From Draconibacterium sp. (GTDB lineage Bacteria > Bacteroidota > Bacteroidia > Bacteroidales > Prolixibacteraceae), in contig JADIYN010000010.1 of NCBI GenBank assembly GCA_016705335.1, forward strand, positions 56,420 to 120,419: a stretch of DNA of 64,000 bases. The letters run 5' to 3'. The notes below the pieces were generated by a model. That model was not told the origin of the DNA, made no database searches, and was given only the letters and a program-made list of their open reading frames with translations. This document shows, piece by piece, positions 1 to 10,589 of the stretch. The number at the start of each line of letters is the position of its first letter. Position 1 is the stretch's first letter. Position numbers and translations under genes: made by a program.

Positions 1-1
1 A

Positions 2-1813
2 ATCTTAATTTTCTTATCATCAACAGTTCTTTCGCAAAACTCTTCCATTTTTATCGAAGCCGAAAGTTTCACCGATAAAGGCGGCTGGTTTGTCGATCCA
101 CAATTTGTAGAACAAATGGGTTCACCATATTTGCTGGCTCATGGAATGGGAATTCCGGTAAAAAATGCACAAACCGAAATAGAAGTTGAAAGTTCCGGTT
201 TATATTATGTTTGGGTTCGAACCAAAAACTGGGCACCCGGAAACTGGGATGCTCCCGGTAGATTTTTAGTTTCAGTTGGCGGCAGAAATCTGGAGAATGA
301 ACTTGGCAAAAACAAAGAGTGGAATTGGGAATATGCAGGAAAAGTACAGCTTTCAAAAGGAAAGACGACACTTACACTAAAGGATTTAACAGGTTTTGAA
401 GGTCGTTGTGATGCAGTTTACTGTACTTTAAAAGAAAATGAGAAGCTTCCAACTGAAAAAGAAGCACTTAAAAAGTGGCGTTTGGCTCAATCCGGTGCAT
501 CAGAAATTCCGCAAAAAGTGGTGAAATACGATCTTGTTGTTGTAGGTGGAGGAATTGCCGGAACTGCAGCTTCCATTGCGGCAGCGGAACAAGGAATGAA
601 AGTTGCCCTGATTCACGACCGGCCTGTTTTGGGCGGAAATGCCAGTGGCGAAATCCGTGTTCACACCCTTGGAATTTACGGGAAGTTTGAACGTATTCTG
701 AAAATGATTGATACCGAACATTATCCGAATGGATCGGCAGATGCATTGAAAGAAGATCAAAGACGAATGGCGAACGTTGATAAATATAAGAATATCGAGC
801 TTTTTCTGAATTTCAGGGCTTATGCTGCGACAGCTGAAAACAATAAAATTACTTCGGTTGATGCACGAAATACTTCAAGCGGAGAGCAAATCAGGTTTGA
901 AGCGCCACTTTTTGTTGATTGTACCGGAGATGGCTGGATTGGTTACTGGGCGGGAGCAGAATATAATTACGGCAGGGAAGCTTCTTCGAAATACAACGAA
1001 AGCTGGGATGCACACGGTTTACTTTGGAGCCCCGAAACTCCCGATAATTTTGTAATGGGTTCTTCAGTTTTGTGGGGATCCGAAAATGCAGGAAAACCTG
1101 TTACTTTCCCTGAAGTTCCCTGGGCGATGGACGTTTCAGGGACTTACGCGGAAAAAAACGGAGAGTGGCAATGGGAGTTTTCGAGCAATGATTTAAGTCA
1201 GATTGAAGATGCTGAAACCATTCGCGACCACATGTTCCGTGCAATTTATGGTTCGTTTTACAACTACAAAAACCAAACTGCCCAAAACCTGAGTACCGAC
1301 CAGGCGAATTTTGGCAAAATCGATAATAAATTACAACAACAAAAAGCCGACAGTTTGCAATTGAAATGGGTTTCGTATTTGCTCGGGAAACGCGAATCAC
1401 GAAGGTTGGTTGGCGATCATGTTTTCACTTTTAACGATGCCAAAGACACAACAACATTTGAAGATGCAGTAGTTTTTGAGAAACGCGAAGTTGATGTGCA
1501 TTACCAGATAAATCTCCTGGATCAGAATGATCCGAACTTTATTTCGGAAGCCATGTTCTACAAAACCGGTTTGTACGATATCCCATACAGGAGTTTGTAT
1601 TCAAAGAATATAAGCAACCTGTTTATGGCAGGTCGAAATTTCAGTTGTTCGCACGTTGGTCTTGGCGGTCCACGGGTAATGCGTACCACCGGACAAATGG
1701 GCGCGGCTGTTGGAATTGCTGCCTCAGTTTGCATGAAACACAAAGCCAATCCACGGGATGTGTACACAACTTATCTTGATGAGTATCTCCAATTGATTGA
1801 AAATCAAAAATAG
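2..1813 (+). CDS. Exported FAD-dependent oxidoreductase (5' end outside window)
   Basis: The frame is open from the window edge, so the true start lies upstream; the first visible residues form the end of a signal peptide (ILIFLSSTVLSQ). An N-terminal domain of about 140 residues, beginning EAESF, looks like a carbohydrate-binding or golvesin-type beta-sandwich. The Rossmann FAD-binding core follows, with the dinucleotide motif VVGGGIAGTAAS and a GGNASGEIR segment typical of the PF12831 FAD-dependent oxidoreductases common in glycan-degradation loci. The C-terminal part (HVGLGGPRVMRTTGQMG) closes the FAD site. The substrate is unknown; a sugar or sugar derivative is inferred from the neighbours. 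It is followed after 5 bp by an exported FMN_bind-like gene. Family assignment is solid, the reaction is not known. Confidence 0.85.
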   Translation: MLIFLSSTVLSQNSSIFIEAESFTDKGGWFVDPQFVEQMGSPYLLAHGMGIPVKNAQTEIEVESSGLYYVWVRTKNWAPGNWDAPGRFLVSVGGRNLENELGKNKEWNWEYAGKVQLSKGKTTLTLKDLTGFEGRCDAVYCTLKENEKLPTEKEALKKWRLAQSGASEIPQKVVKYDLVVVGGGIAGTAASIAAAEQGMKVALIHDRPVLGGNASGEIRVHTLGIYGKFERILKMIDTEHYPNGSADALKEDQRRMANVDKYKNIELFLNFRAYAATAENNKITSVDARNTSSGEQIRFEAPLFVDCTGDGWIGYWAGAEYNYGREASSKYNESWDAHGLLWSPETPDNFVMGSSVLWGSENAGKPVTFPEVPWAMDVSGTYAEKNGEWQWEFSSNDLSQIEDAETIRDHMFRAIYGSFYNYKNQTAQNLSTDQANFGKIDNKLQQQKADSLQLKWVSYLLGKRESRRLVGDHVFTFNDAKDTTTFEDAVVFEKREVDVHYQINLLDQNDPNFISEAMFYKTGLYDIPYRSLYSKNISNLFMAGRNFSCSHVGLGGPRVMRTTGQMGAAVGIAASVCMKHKANPRDVYTTYLDEYLQLIENQK

Positions 1814-1818
1814 AAAAG

Positions 1819-2816
1819 ATGCGTTTTCGGGAATTGTGCATTTTAATTTTTTCAGTAACTTTTGTTCCTCTGACAACCTTTTCGCAGCACAGGGAAGATA
1901 CCTGTAAATTTGCTTTTAATTTTATTTCCGAAGAGTTTGAAGTTGAAAATGTCATCAATATTTGCACAAATTCAGATCAAATTCCATATCAATACAAAGC
2001 CGAAATAAACATGCCTGTTTGCGATGATACACTTTGTGCGAATGTGGTTATAAAACTTTTTGGGATTTAGCCGGCAATTACTCTGGTTTCGATACAATAC
2101 CGGGCAAACCGCTAACCAAATTTGATCATTTAAAGTTCGAACCAGCTGATTATCTTAAACTGGATCAGATTCTTAAAAACCGTAATAGTATGCTCCGGAT
2201 TCTTAACAAGGAAGAACTGGTTGACAAATCAGTTAAAGTTAAATCAAATGTGGTAGATGCAGTTACAGGCGCAACGCCAAAAACTATTAAAAACTCGGTT
2301 GTGGAAGGGGCAGTTTATTCCTCTTATACACTTTGGCATTTTGTAAACGGAACGATTAAAAACCAAATGACTCAGTTTACACAAAATATTTATTCAGAAT
2401 CAATTGCCCGTCAGTTGCTGCAATCCGCCAATTATGAAACTCAGCTTTTTGCATTGAAAAAAATGTCAGAAAAAGATTTTGAAATTTATTCTGAATTGCT
2501 TTTTGAAGTAATTGAAAAAAGTGTGCCTTTAATAAAAGCCTATATTATTGTTAAAGCACCACTGCCATTTAGCAGTTTTGAACTGAACAAACAATTTGCA
2601 GCTCTTTCCGGCCTCGACGATTACAGTAAAAGTATATTTCTGAACCAGATTACAAATGAAGAGAAAGCAGCCAAAGTGTTTCTGCCATTGGTGTTTACAA
2701 TGTTTGAAGATTTAAATAAAAAACAACAGGAGTTAATTGCCGGCGCTTATCAAAAATTCGAAATTCCCGGATTTAAGGAACTTCAGGAAAAGACGAAGAA
2801 AGATAAAAATGATTAG
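1819..2816 (+). CDS. Exported FMN_bind-like protein, one frameshift
   Basis: The gene begins with a signal peptide (MRFRELCILIFSVTF, cleavage near TFSQ). The frame breaks at about 2058-2063, in a T run that appears one base short; restoring one T joins IKLF to WDLAGNYSGF and gives about 332 residues. The second half holds DAVTGATPKT, close to the D-x-x-[ST]-G-A-T motif where ApbE attaches FMN to a Thr in FMN_bind proteins. The rest is helical, with HEAT-like character (ALKKMSEKDFEIYSELLFEV). The tight spacing after the FAD oxidoreductase suggests that the two exported flavoproteins work together. Whether the Thr is flavinylated is inference; the protein could instead only share the fold. The frameshift is probably a sequencing error. 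Confidence 0.6.
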
Positions 2817-2857
2817 CAATTTTATAAGTATTTATTCAAAACCATAAAATAAACCAA

Positions 2858-5344
2858 ATGAACAAATTAGCGATTACTAATTCTCCTGTCAGGCCTGATT
2901 TTTACAGGCTGCAAACCTGCAAATAAAAAATGATAAAATGCCAAGGTCGGTGAGTGGAATTTACCCAAGTCTGGCATATTACAACAACGAGGGCGAATGT
3001 GGAACAGGCGCCGTTGTTCCCTGGGCCGGCAGGTTATGGGTAATTACTTACGGACCGCACCTTCCGCTGGGTTCGTCGGATAAATTATACGAAATTACCC
3101 CAAATCTGGAACAAATTACCCGCGGGGAAAGTATTGGCGGAACTCCCGCGAACAGAATGATCCACAAAGAGAGCAATCAACTTTTTATTGGTCCTTATAT
3201 CATCGATTCTGCGCGGAATGTGCATGTAATTCCATATTCACAAATGCAGGGCAGACTAACAGGAAATGCAAGGCATTTATTTGATCCGGCAGGAAAAATA
3301 TATTACGGAACAATGGAAGAGGGATTTTATGAAGTTGATGTAAAAACATTTGAAGTAACCGAATTATATAAAGATGGAAATAATGTAAAGGGAAACAGGG
3401 TTGATCACGTTGACACTGAAGTAAATCCCGCAAATGCCACACTTCCGGGCGCTCATGGAAAGGGATTGTATTCAGGGCAGGGTGTATTGGTTTATTCAAA
3501 CAACGGAGAAGCCTCGGAGGAAGCGCTTTCGAAATTTGATGTGGAAGCAGGAGTTTTGGCCGAATGGAATGGAAAAGACTGGAAAATGGTGCGCCGCAAC
3601 CAGTTTGTTGAAGTTACCGGTCCAGGAGGAATTTATGGAAATAGTAAACCTGAAACCGATCCAATTTGGGCAACTGGTTGGGACCACAAATCGGTTTTGG
3701 TAGGTGTTCGTAATCCTGAAACGGGCTGGAATTTTTACCGTTTGCCAAAAGCCAGTCACAGTTACGACGGTGCGCATGGCTGGAACACCGAGTGGCCAAG
3801 AATCCGCGATATTGGAACCGACGGAAATCCTGATTATTTAATGACAATGCACGGTATGTTCTGGCGGTTTCCAGGCACATTCTCTGCTGAAAATTCTGTC
3901 GGAATTCGTCCGCGTTCAGCCTATTTAAAGGTGATTGGTGATTTTACCCGCTGGAACGATCAACTGGTTTTTGGCTGCGATGATTCGGCTAACAAGGAAT
4001 TTCTGAACAAAAGAAAACAGAAGGGAAATATTGAAGGTCCCGGACAATCGAACTCAAATCTGTGGTTTACTTCTCCTGAAAAACCCGACCAGCTGGGGCC
4101 AAATACTGCATCCGGTTCAATCTGGTTAAACGAAAAAATTAATGCCGGCGAAATTTCTGAACCATTTTTATTTGCCGGATGGACAAAACGTTCAGTATGG
4201 ATTAAAAATGCGGGGAGTAAAGATGTAGCTTTTACTTTTGAAGTTGATAAAACCGGGAATCAAAAATGGCAGCTGCTGAAAACCGTATCAGTTAAGGCTG
4301 GGCAGGCTGCAAATGTTGAATTTTCGGAAGATGAATCAGGTGAATGGATTCGGGTAAAATCGGAATCAAATACAATTGCAACAGTAAGTTTTAATTATAC
4401 TGACGTTGATCAACGTGTTTTCACCTGCAAAAATGTTTGATGGAATTGCTGACGCAAGTGAAACGGATGTTTTGGGCGGGCTTTTATACGGACTTGGAAA
4501 CGATCGCCGGGCTTTGGGAATTTCCACCTTTCATTTTAAGGATGGATTAACAAGCGAAACCGGATATTACGAATTGGATGAAAATTTGAATCTCATACCG
4601 AAAAACGATCCCGAAACCAACACTTTTATCAAAGAGAAATTTGCTATTCCTGAAAATGTAATTGAAATTGAAGAATCATCAGTTTTGGTCATCGATGATA
4701 AAAACCGTCGCTGGCGCTTACCACTGGGAAATGATTTGTACAGACAATTAACAAACACTGCACAACTTCGCATTGACCGGGAAGTGGCTACTGAACGCGA
4801 TTTATTGAACTGTTGCGGCACTTTTTACGAACTACCCGCTGAAAATGCCGATGGTTATGCCAAAATCAGGCCGATTGCATCGCACAATTTCCGGATTCAT
4901 GATTATGCTTCTTATCGTGGAATGCTTGTAATAACAGGTTTAAACTCTGATGCAAATGCAGGTGAACATATTGTCCGTTCCGATGATGGCTTAGCCGCAG
5001 TTTGGCTTGGTGTTATTGACGATTTGTGGTCTTTGGGCAAACCAACCGGTCACGGCGGGCCATGGAAAAATTCAGGTGTAAATGCCGGCGAACCTTCCGA
5101 CCCGTATTTGATAGGTTTTTATGATAAAAAAAGTCTTGAGATTTCGCATGATTCAAGTCAGCCGGTAACATTTAGAATTGAAGTTGAACCCATTGGTCAC
5201 GGACCCTGGATGTTGTATAAAGAAGTTACAGTAAAACCGGGCGAAACTTTTAAACACCAGTTCTCTGAAAATTTTCAGGCGCGATGGATACGGTTTATTG
5301 CTGATAAAAATTGCACGGCAACGGCGTGGTTGGAATATAAATAG
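2858..5344 (+). CDS. Large propeller-like lipoprotein of a glycan cluster, possible polysaccharide lyase or hydrolase (frameshifted)
   Basis: This is one gene broken by at least three small indels. The start MNKLAIT joins, after removal of one A near 2879, to ILLSGLIFTGCKPANKK, a lipoprotein signal with lipobox TGC. A second shift at the A run 2925-2930 leads into the long frame starting PRSVSGIYPS. A third, an extra T at 4418-4421, joins DQRV to SPAKMFDGIADASE. The repaired product is about 825 residues. It is rich in short beta-strands with recurring W/G/Y turns (GTGAVVPWAGRLWVITYG, GATGWDHKSVLVG-like blades), suggesting a beta-propeller, followed by two beta-sandwich-like parts (FTFEVDKTGNQKW and FRIEVEPIGHGPW) that resemble each other. 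I do not recognise the family with certainty. Its position next to GH106 and RhaT makes a rhamnose-glucuronate lyase (PL27-like) a testable idea only. Confidence 0.5.
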
Positions 5345-5446
5345 TACATAAAATTGGGTACATAGGACTGAGTATTAAGAAAAATCACAAAGAAATTTCA
5401 TGCAAATAACCCCCGGTTACACAGACTGTGTGAAAGCGAAATTTTT

Positions 5447-5585
5447 CCTGACTAACTCCGGCATTCATGCCGGAGGATGAAAGTGAAAGAATTCTATGGG
5501 CTTTAGCCCTAAACGCTGATAATTAGGGCTAAAGCCCAAGGTGTCTTCCTTATTATTCCCCTGGCATAAATGCAGGTTAGTCAAA
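5447..5585. repeat. Nested palindromic element (REP/MITE-like)
   Basis: Inside a 430-bp spacer lie two nested inverted repeats. The inner one is a perfect 15-bp repeat, GGGCTTTAGCCCTAA at 5498-5512 against its reverse complement at 5523-5537, with a 10-base loop. The outer arms are about 27 bp (5447-5473) and 25 bp (5561-5585); they are similar in reverse complement (GGCATxAATGC followed by GTTAGTCA). The left arm itself folds as CTCCGGCAT/ATGCCGGAG at 5456-5475. A degenerate relative of the inner stem lies at 32883-32947. The rest of the spacer shows no gene. A dispersed palindrome spread by a REP-associated transposase is my inference; a simple terminator is less likely because no T run follows. 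Confidence 0.6.
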
Positions 5586-5774
5586 TTCATTTTCACAGCT
5601 TGTTCAACCTGGGGTTTAAAATGAGAAATAAATAAAAGGTGCATCCCTCCTGCTTTATTAACTCGACTTTCTTTGCTCGGCAAATAGAAACCTGTAAAAA
5701 GAAGGTTAAAAACGAACTCTTCAATTTTTCTTTGATTGCAAAAAAAATTGCAACTTTCATGAAAATACAAAATC

Positions 5775-8700
5775 ATGAACCTAAGCTGTAAAATGGCAAT
5801 GAAAACTATATCAAAAGTTGGAAAAATATTGCTTCTCATTCTGTTTATCTCTTTTGCATCAAACGCACAAAACAACTTGCCCCCCGGTTATCCCGACCGA
5901 AGTCCTTCACTTGATGTACTCCCGGGATTTATCAATCCTCCAAAAGGTTATGGAGAAGTGCCGTTCTATTGGTGGCAGGGCGATACACTTACCCGCGAAC
6001 GTATCGAATGGCAATTGAACCAGTTGCAGGATAAAGGAATTTCCAGTCTGCAAATTAATTACAGTCACCTCGATAAAGGCGGAATTACTTATGGATTGTC
6101 ACGTCCTAGTGAACCCCCATTGTTTTCTGAAAAATGGTGGGCGCTTTTTAAATGGTTTGCATCTGAAGCTCAGAAACGGGGAATGACAGTGAGCCTGAGT
6201 GATTACACGCTTGGCATTGGACAAGGATTTTCGATGGATGAAGCTATCGAAGAGAATCCTGAACTCAATGGCTCTGAGCTAAAAATTCAGGTAAAATTCT
6301 CTCCGGAAAAGGTAGTTGGAAACTTCCTGAAAACATGCTTACCGTAACAAGTTTTAAAATTAATCCCGACAGCTCAGTAGTTTCAGAAACAAGAGAAAAC
6401 CTGCTTCCGGTAATAAAAGATGGAATTTTGAATTATGATTTTGGAAATGAAAAAAGAAAAGTGGTTTGTGTTTATTCCGAAACACTTATTCCGTCATACG
6501 ATCCAATGCACCCGCAAAGCGGAGCGGCATACAATAAATATTTCTTTGGAAAATTTGAGGAAGCACTTGGAGAAAATTCAAAAGCACTAAATTTCTTTTT
6601 TTCTGATGAACTGAATTTCAGGGTTGGCGGAAACCTGTGGAATCGTTATTTCGCTGATGAATTCGAAAAAAGAAAAGGGTATGAGGTGGTCCCATATCTT
6701 GATGCTCTTTTTGTCCCGGTTGGCAATATAACTCCTAAAATCAGGCTCGATTACAACGATGTAATTGTGAGTCTGAGTGAAGAAAATTTCTTCCAACCGG
6801 TTTATCAGTGGCATCAGGATCGGGGATTGATTTTTGGTTGCGACCACGGTGGCCGGGGAAGAGATGTTGCCGAGTTTGGCGATTATTTTCGCACCCAGCG
6901 TTGGAATCAGGGACCCGGTTCCGACCAGCCATTTCTTTCAAAGGATATTATAAAGGCAAAGGTTGCCGCTTCCATTTCGCATTTGTATGAACGACCGCGG
7001 GTTTGGCTTGAAGGCTTTCACAGCAGTGGCTGGGGAACAAGTTCGGCAGATGTAACAGATGCCATTTTTGCCAATTTCGTGGCAGGTTACAACCTACTTT
7101 CGTTTCATGGTTTATACTATTCCACAAAAGGCGGCTGGTGGGAATGGGCGCCCCCAGACAACCATTTCAGAATGCCATACTGGCAACAAATCGACCCGTT
7201 GATGAATAGTGTTGAACGCTTGTCGTACCTGTTATCGCAGGGAGTTCATCAGTGTGATGTTGCGGTTATCTATCCGGTTGAACCTGTGATTGCCGGAATG
7301 GAAGGAAATCAATCGGTGAATACTGCTTTTAAAACAGGAGAACAACTTTATGACAACGGAATTGACTTTGATTTTATCGATTTCGAATCGTTGGGTCGGT
7401 CTGTAGTTACTGATATGGAACTCCATGTTTCAGGAGAAAAATATAAGGTTTTGGTTATTCCGTCGATGAAGGCCATTCGCTTTGAATCACTTCAAAAAAT
7501 AGAGGAATTTAAAAAAGCCGGAGGAATCGTTGTAAACATTGGAAATCTTCCGGAAGCGACTGAAAAAAATGGAGCAAATGATCCGGAAGTCGCAAAACTT
7601 GTGAACAACATTTTTACAAAAAGTCAGAATCTGATACAGGTTTCAAATGCTGAATCGGTTGTTTCGGCTATTTCAGGAAAATACACACCCAACTTTAAAA
7701 TTCTTACCGAAATAAAAGAAAGACCTTATGTAATGCACCGCACGATTGGAAAACGCGAAATTTATGCACTTTACAATTTCCCGTCAGGTAGCAAATGTTT
7801 TTTTAATGCAAAAGGAAAGCCTGAACTTTGGAATCCCTGGAATGGAGAAATCGTTTCAATTGAGAAATTTGCAAAAGAAACCAAAGAAGGAACTGAAGTA
7901 ATTTTGCCATTGAGCGAAAAGGAAATTCAGATTTTAGTTTTTGATTCGGAAAATTCAATTCCGGCAAATTCGATGGAAATTTTATCACAAGTAAAACTTC
8001 TCAAACAAACGGACCTTGGGAATCAATGGGAGTTTGAATTGAAACCCTCACAGGATAATCAATGGGGAGATTACCAGCTACCGGCCTTCAACGAAATGCT
8101 GGGTGCACAGGTTCGCCAGTTACATTTTTCTGAAAATAAAGATTATCAAGGTGAAATTCTCAATTTTAACGATAGCTGGAAACTGGTTACATGTGGCAAC
8201 GGAGCTCAGTTTCTAAAACTTGGGGCCTTACCTGACTTGCCTTCCGAAGAAGAAATCTTAAAAATGACTCCGCAAAACGTGGGAGAAAAAGTTCTCGTTT
8301 CAGGAAAAACATTTCATTGGGAAGAATATGATTTTTCATGGCAAACAGGTGTTGAAGGTGATTACGGACATCAGGGATATCATGGACTGAAAGGCGAAAT
8401 GTATGACAATTTTATCCGTTTAGGTGCTATTGATGAGGAAAAACACTCAAAATTCCGAAAACCCGAACCTGAAGGAAATTATTACATTTTATTCACTTCA
8501 GTTATCGCACCCGGTGAAGAAGATTTTAAACTTTTAACCGGAGATGAAAAACCATTTTTATTATTTGTGAATGGCACAAAAACGGACGTCAATTCATCCT
8601 CGGTTAAGCTGAATAAAGGAGCAAACCCAATTTTGATAATTTATAATAAAGCCTGTGAAACTTATATCACTTTTCGTTACCCCGATGTTTCTTTCCTGCA

Positions 8701-9393
8701 AAACAACAGGTTTCAATGCGCTGGTACAAGGATTATGGAGTTCTTCCGTTCGATTGGAATGGAATCAAAATTTCATCCGGATTATTTGCTTTTGAATCAG
8801 CACCGGCACTGCAATCATTTGGTTTTTCAGCTTATGGTAAAATTTCGGTTTGGGATGATGGAATTCAACAGAATTTAATTGCCGGAGAAAGACAACCTGA
8901 TGGATTGACCGCTTATATTGTGAAAATAAAATCAGTAAAACCTGAAACTTCTCAGATTGTCATTAAAATAGATTATTTACCTGGTTTTCGGGGAGGGGCA
9001 GTTTTTCCTGAATATATAAAACAACAGTGTGGCAAAGGAATAATTGAACTGGGAGACTGGTCGGAAATTGATGGTCTTCGGGCTTATTCGGGAGGAGCTT
9101 TGTATCGCCAAACCATTAGGCTTAATACCGAAGATTTGCAGCACAAACTGGAAATTGATTTGGGTGCTTTGGTTTCATCGGCTGAATTATTTGTAAACGG
9201 GAAAAGTGCGGGTATAAAACCGGCTCCACCCTGGAAATTTGATATTACAAAACTCGCAAAATTGGGTGAGAATAAAGTTGAGGTGTTGATATACAATACG
9301 CTGGCTAATAATTATACTTCTATTCCAACAAGGTATCGTGGCTCAATTAAATCAGGATTGATTGGGCCGGTAGTGCTGAATATCTATCAATAA
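5775..9393 (+). CDS. GH106-like alpha-L-rhamnosidase, exported, two frameshifts
   Basis: One gene of about 1200 residues, the usual size of GH106 enzymes. The signal peptide (KILLLILFISFASNAQ) supports the start at 5799, or the upstream in-frame ATGs at 5793 and 5775. The N-terminus has the family-type opening FINPPKGYGEVPFYWW followed by RERIEWQLNQLQDKGISSLQ, then the TIM-barrel stretch with FFFSDELNF and RVWLEGFHSSGWG. The C-terminal part has beta-sandwich and galactose-binding-like domains (SAELFVNGKSAGIKPAPPWKFDIT). The first shift is one A missing in the run 6307-6310 (joins SPEKG to SWKLPENMLTV); the second is one base missing near 8697 (joins VSFLAKQQVSMRWYKD). It likely cleaves terminal alpha-L-rhamnose in the periplasm or outside the cell, feeding RhaT and RhaM further downstream. 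Confidence 0.75.
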
Positions 9394-9419
9394 AGCAATC
9401 AAAAATTAGCATAGTAAAC

Positions 9420-10567
9420 ATGAAACGAACCGAAAATTGTTTGGCAAAGCTGAACCGCATGAATAAAGCGCTCAGACACAAAGAACCCGACAGGGTACCC
9501 ATCAGCGATTTTTTTTGGGGTAGTTTTATAAGTCGCTGGCGTAAGGACTGGGACTTTCAAATGATGTCAGTCCTTATAATTATTACGACCTCGACTGGAT
9601 TGTAACCACTCCCAACATGGATCCGTTTATACGAACTTTCGAAACGATTCGGGAAGATGAAAAGGAAGTGGTTGTAAAAACCGGGTTTTTGGCGACCCTG
9701 CGAAAACGTTTCGATTTTCCGATGCCCGAATTTATGTCGTTTGATATCGATTCCATTGAAAAATTGCAAGCCTTGGTTTTTGACGATCCGGCAGACCCAC
9801 GTCGGTTCTTTTCTGCGGGCGATAACCAAATTGCAGGTGTTGGTGATGGTTTCGAACGAAATTCTCCGGCATGGATTGAAACTGTTAAATCTCTACATCC
9901 CGACTTTCCTGTATATGGAAGTATAATTGAATGTTCAGAATGCCTTACTCGCTTAATCGGACAGGAAAATTCTCTTTTTTGGATGGGAATGTATACCGAT
10001 GAACTGGGTGAACAAAACAACAGGATTGGACAATTTTACCTCGACAGCATGAAAGCGCAAATACTTGCAGCCAAAGGATTACTTGACGGAATGGTTATTT
10101 GGGGTGATGTTGCATTCAAACAAACAATGCTTTTCGATCCCGATTACTGGCGGCAGTATTTTAAACCATGGGTAAAGGCCATGATTGACGAATGTCACGA
10201 CAATAGTTTACCGGTTATTTATCATGGCTGCGGAAATGTTGAACTGATCCTGGAAGACTTTATTGAAATGGGTCTGGATGCATACAATCCACTGGAAGTA
10301 AAAGCCGGATTGGATGCTGTGCATTTAAAGGAAAAATACGGCAACAAACTGGCTTATTGCGGCAACAACGATATACAGGTTTGGGAAACCGGAGACAAAG
10401 ATTTAATAAAGCGTGATATTCTTCGGAAACTTCAGGCGGCAAAAGGAGGAGGTTTCATTTTTCAGTCAGACCACTCTGTTTCGAGCGCTGTTTCAGGCAA
10501 AACATATGATTACATAGTAAAACTGGTTCGTGAATACGGGAAATACCCTTTAAATCTGCCAGCATAA
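9420..10567 (+). CDS. Uroporphyrinogen decarboxylase (URO-D) family protein 1, one frameshift
   Basis: The protein starts MKRTENCLAKLNRMNKALRH and has KEPDRVPISDFFWG, the N-terminal signature of URO-D family proteins. A shift near 9555-9565 joins it to DVSPYNYYDLDWIVTTPNM; the repaired product is about 382 residues. The TIM-barrel features include WGDVAFKQTML, VIYHGCGNVELILEDFIEMG and YCGNNDIQVWETGDKDLIKRD. There is no signal peptide, so it is cytoplasmic. The family includes HemE but also corrinoid-dependent methyltransferases (MtaA, CmuA). Because it lies inside a glycan cluster and has a paralogue at 24.3 kb, a heme role is unlikely; a methyl-transfer or demethylation step on a sugar is my inference. 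The frameshift is probably a sequencing error. Confidence 0.75.
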
Positions 10568-10589
10568 AAATTTAAATAAAAATCAATCA

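Noticed and set aside
2034..2816. A separate gene starting at an alternative codon at 2034
   Set aside because: One missing T joins it smoothly to the upstream frame, which carries the signal peptide; it is the second part of one gene.
9420..10567. hemE of heme biosynthesis
   Set aside because: The gene lies inside a glycan cluster, has a paralogue at 24.3 kb, and lacks neighbouring heme genes.
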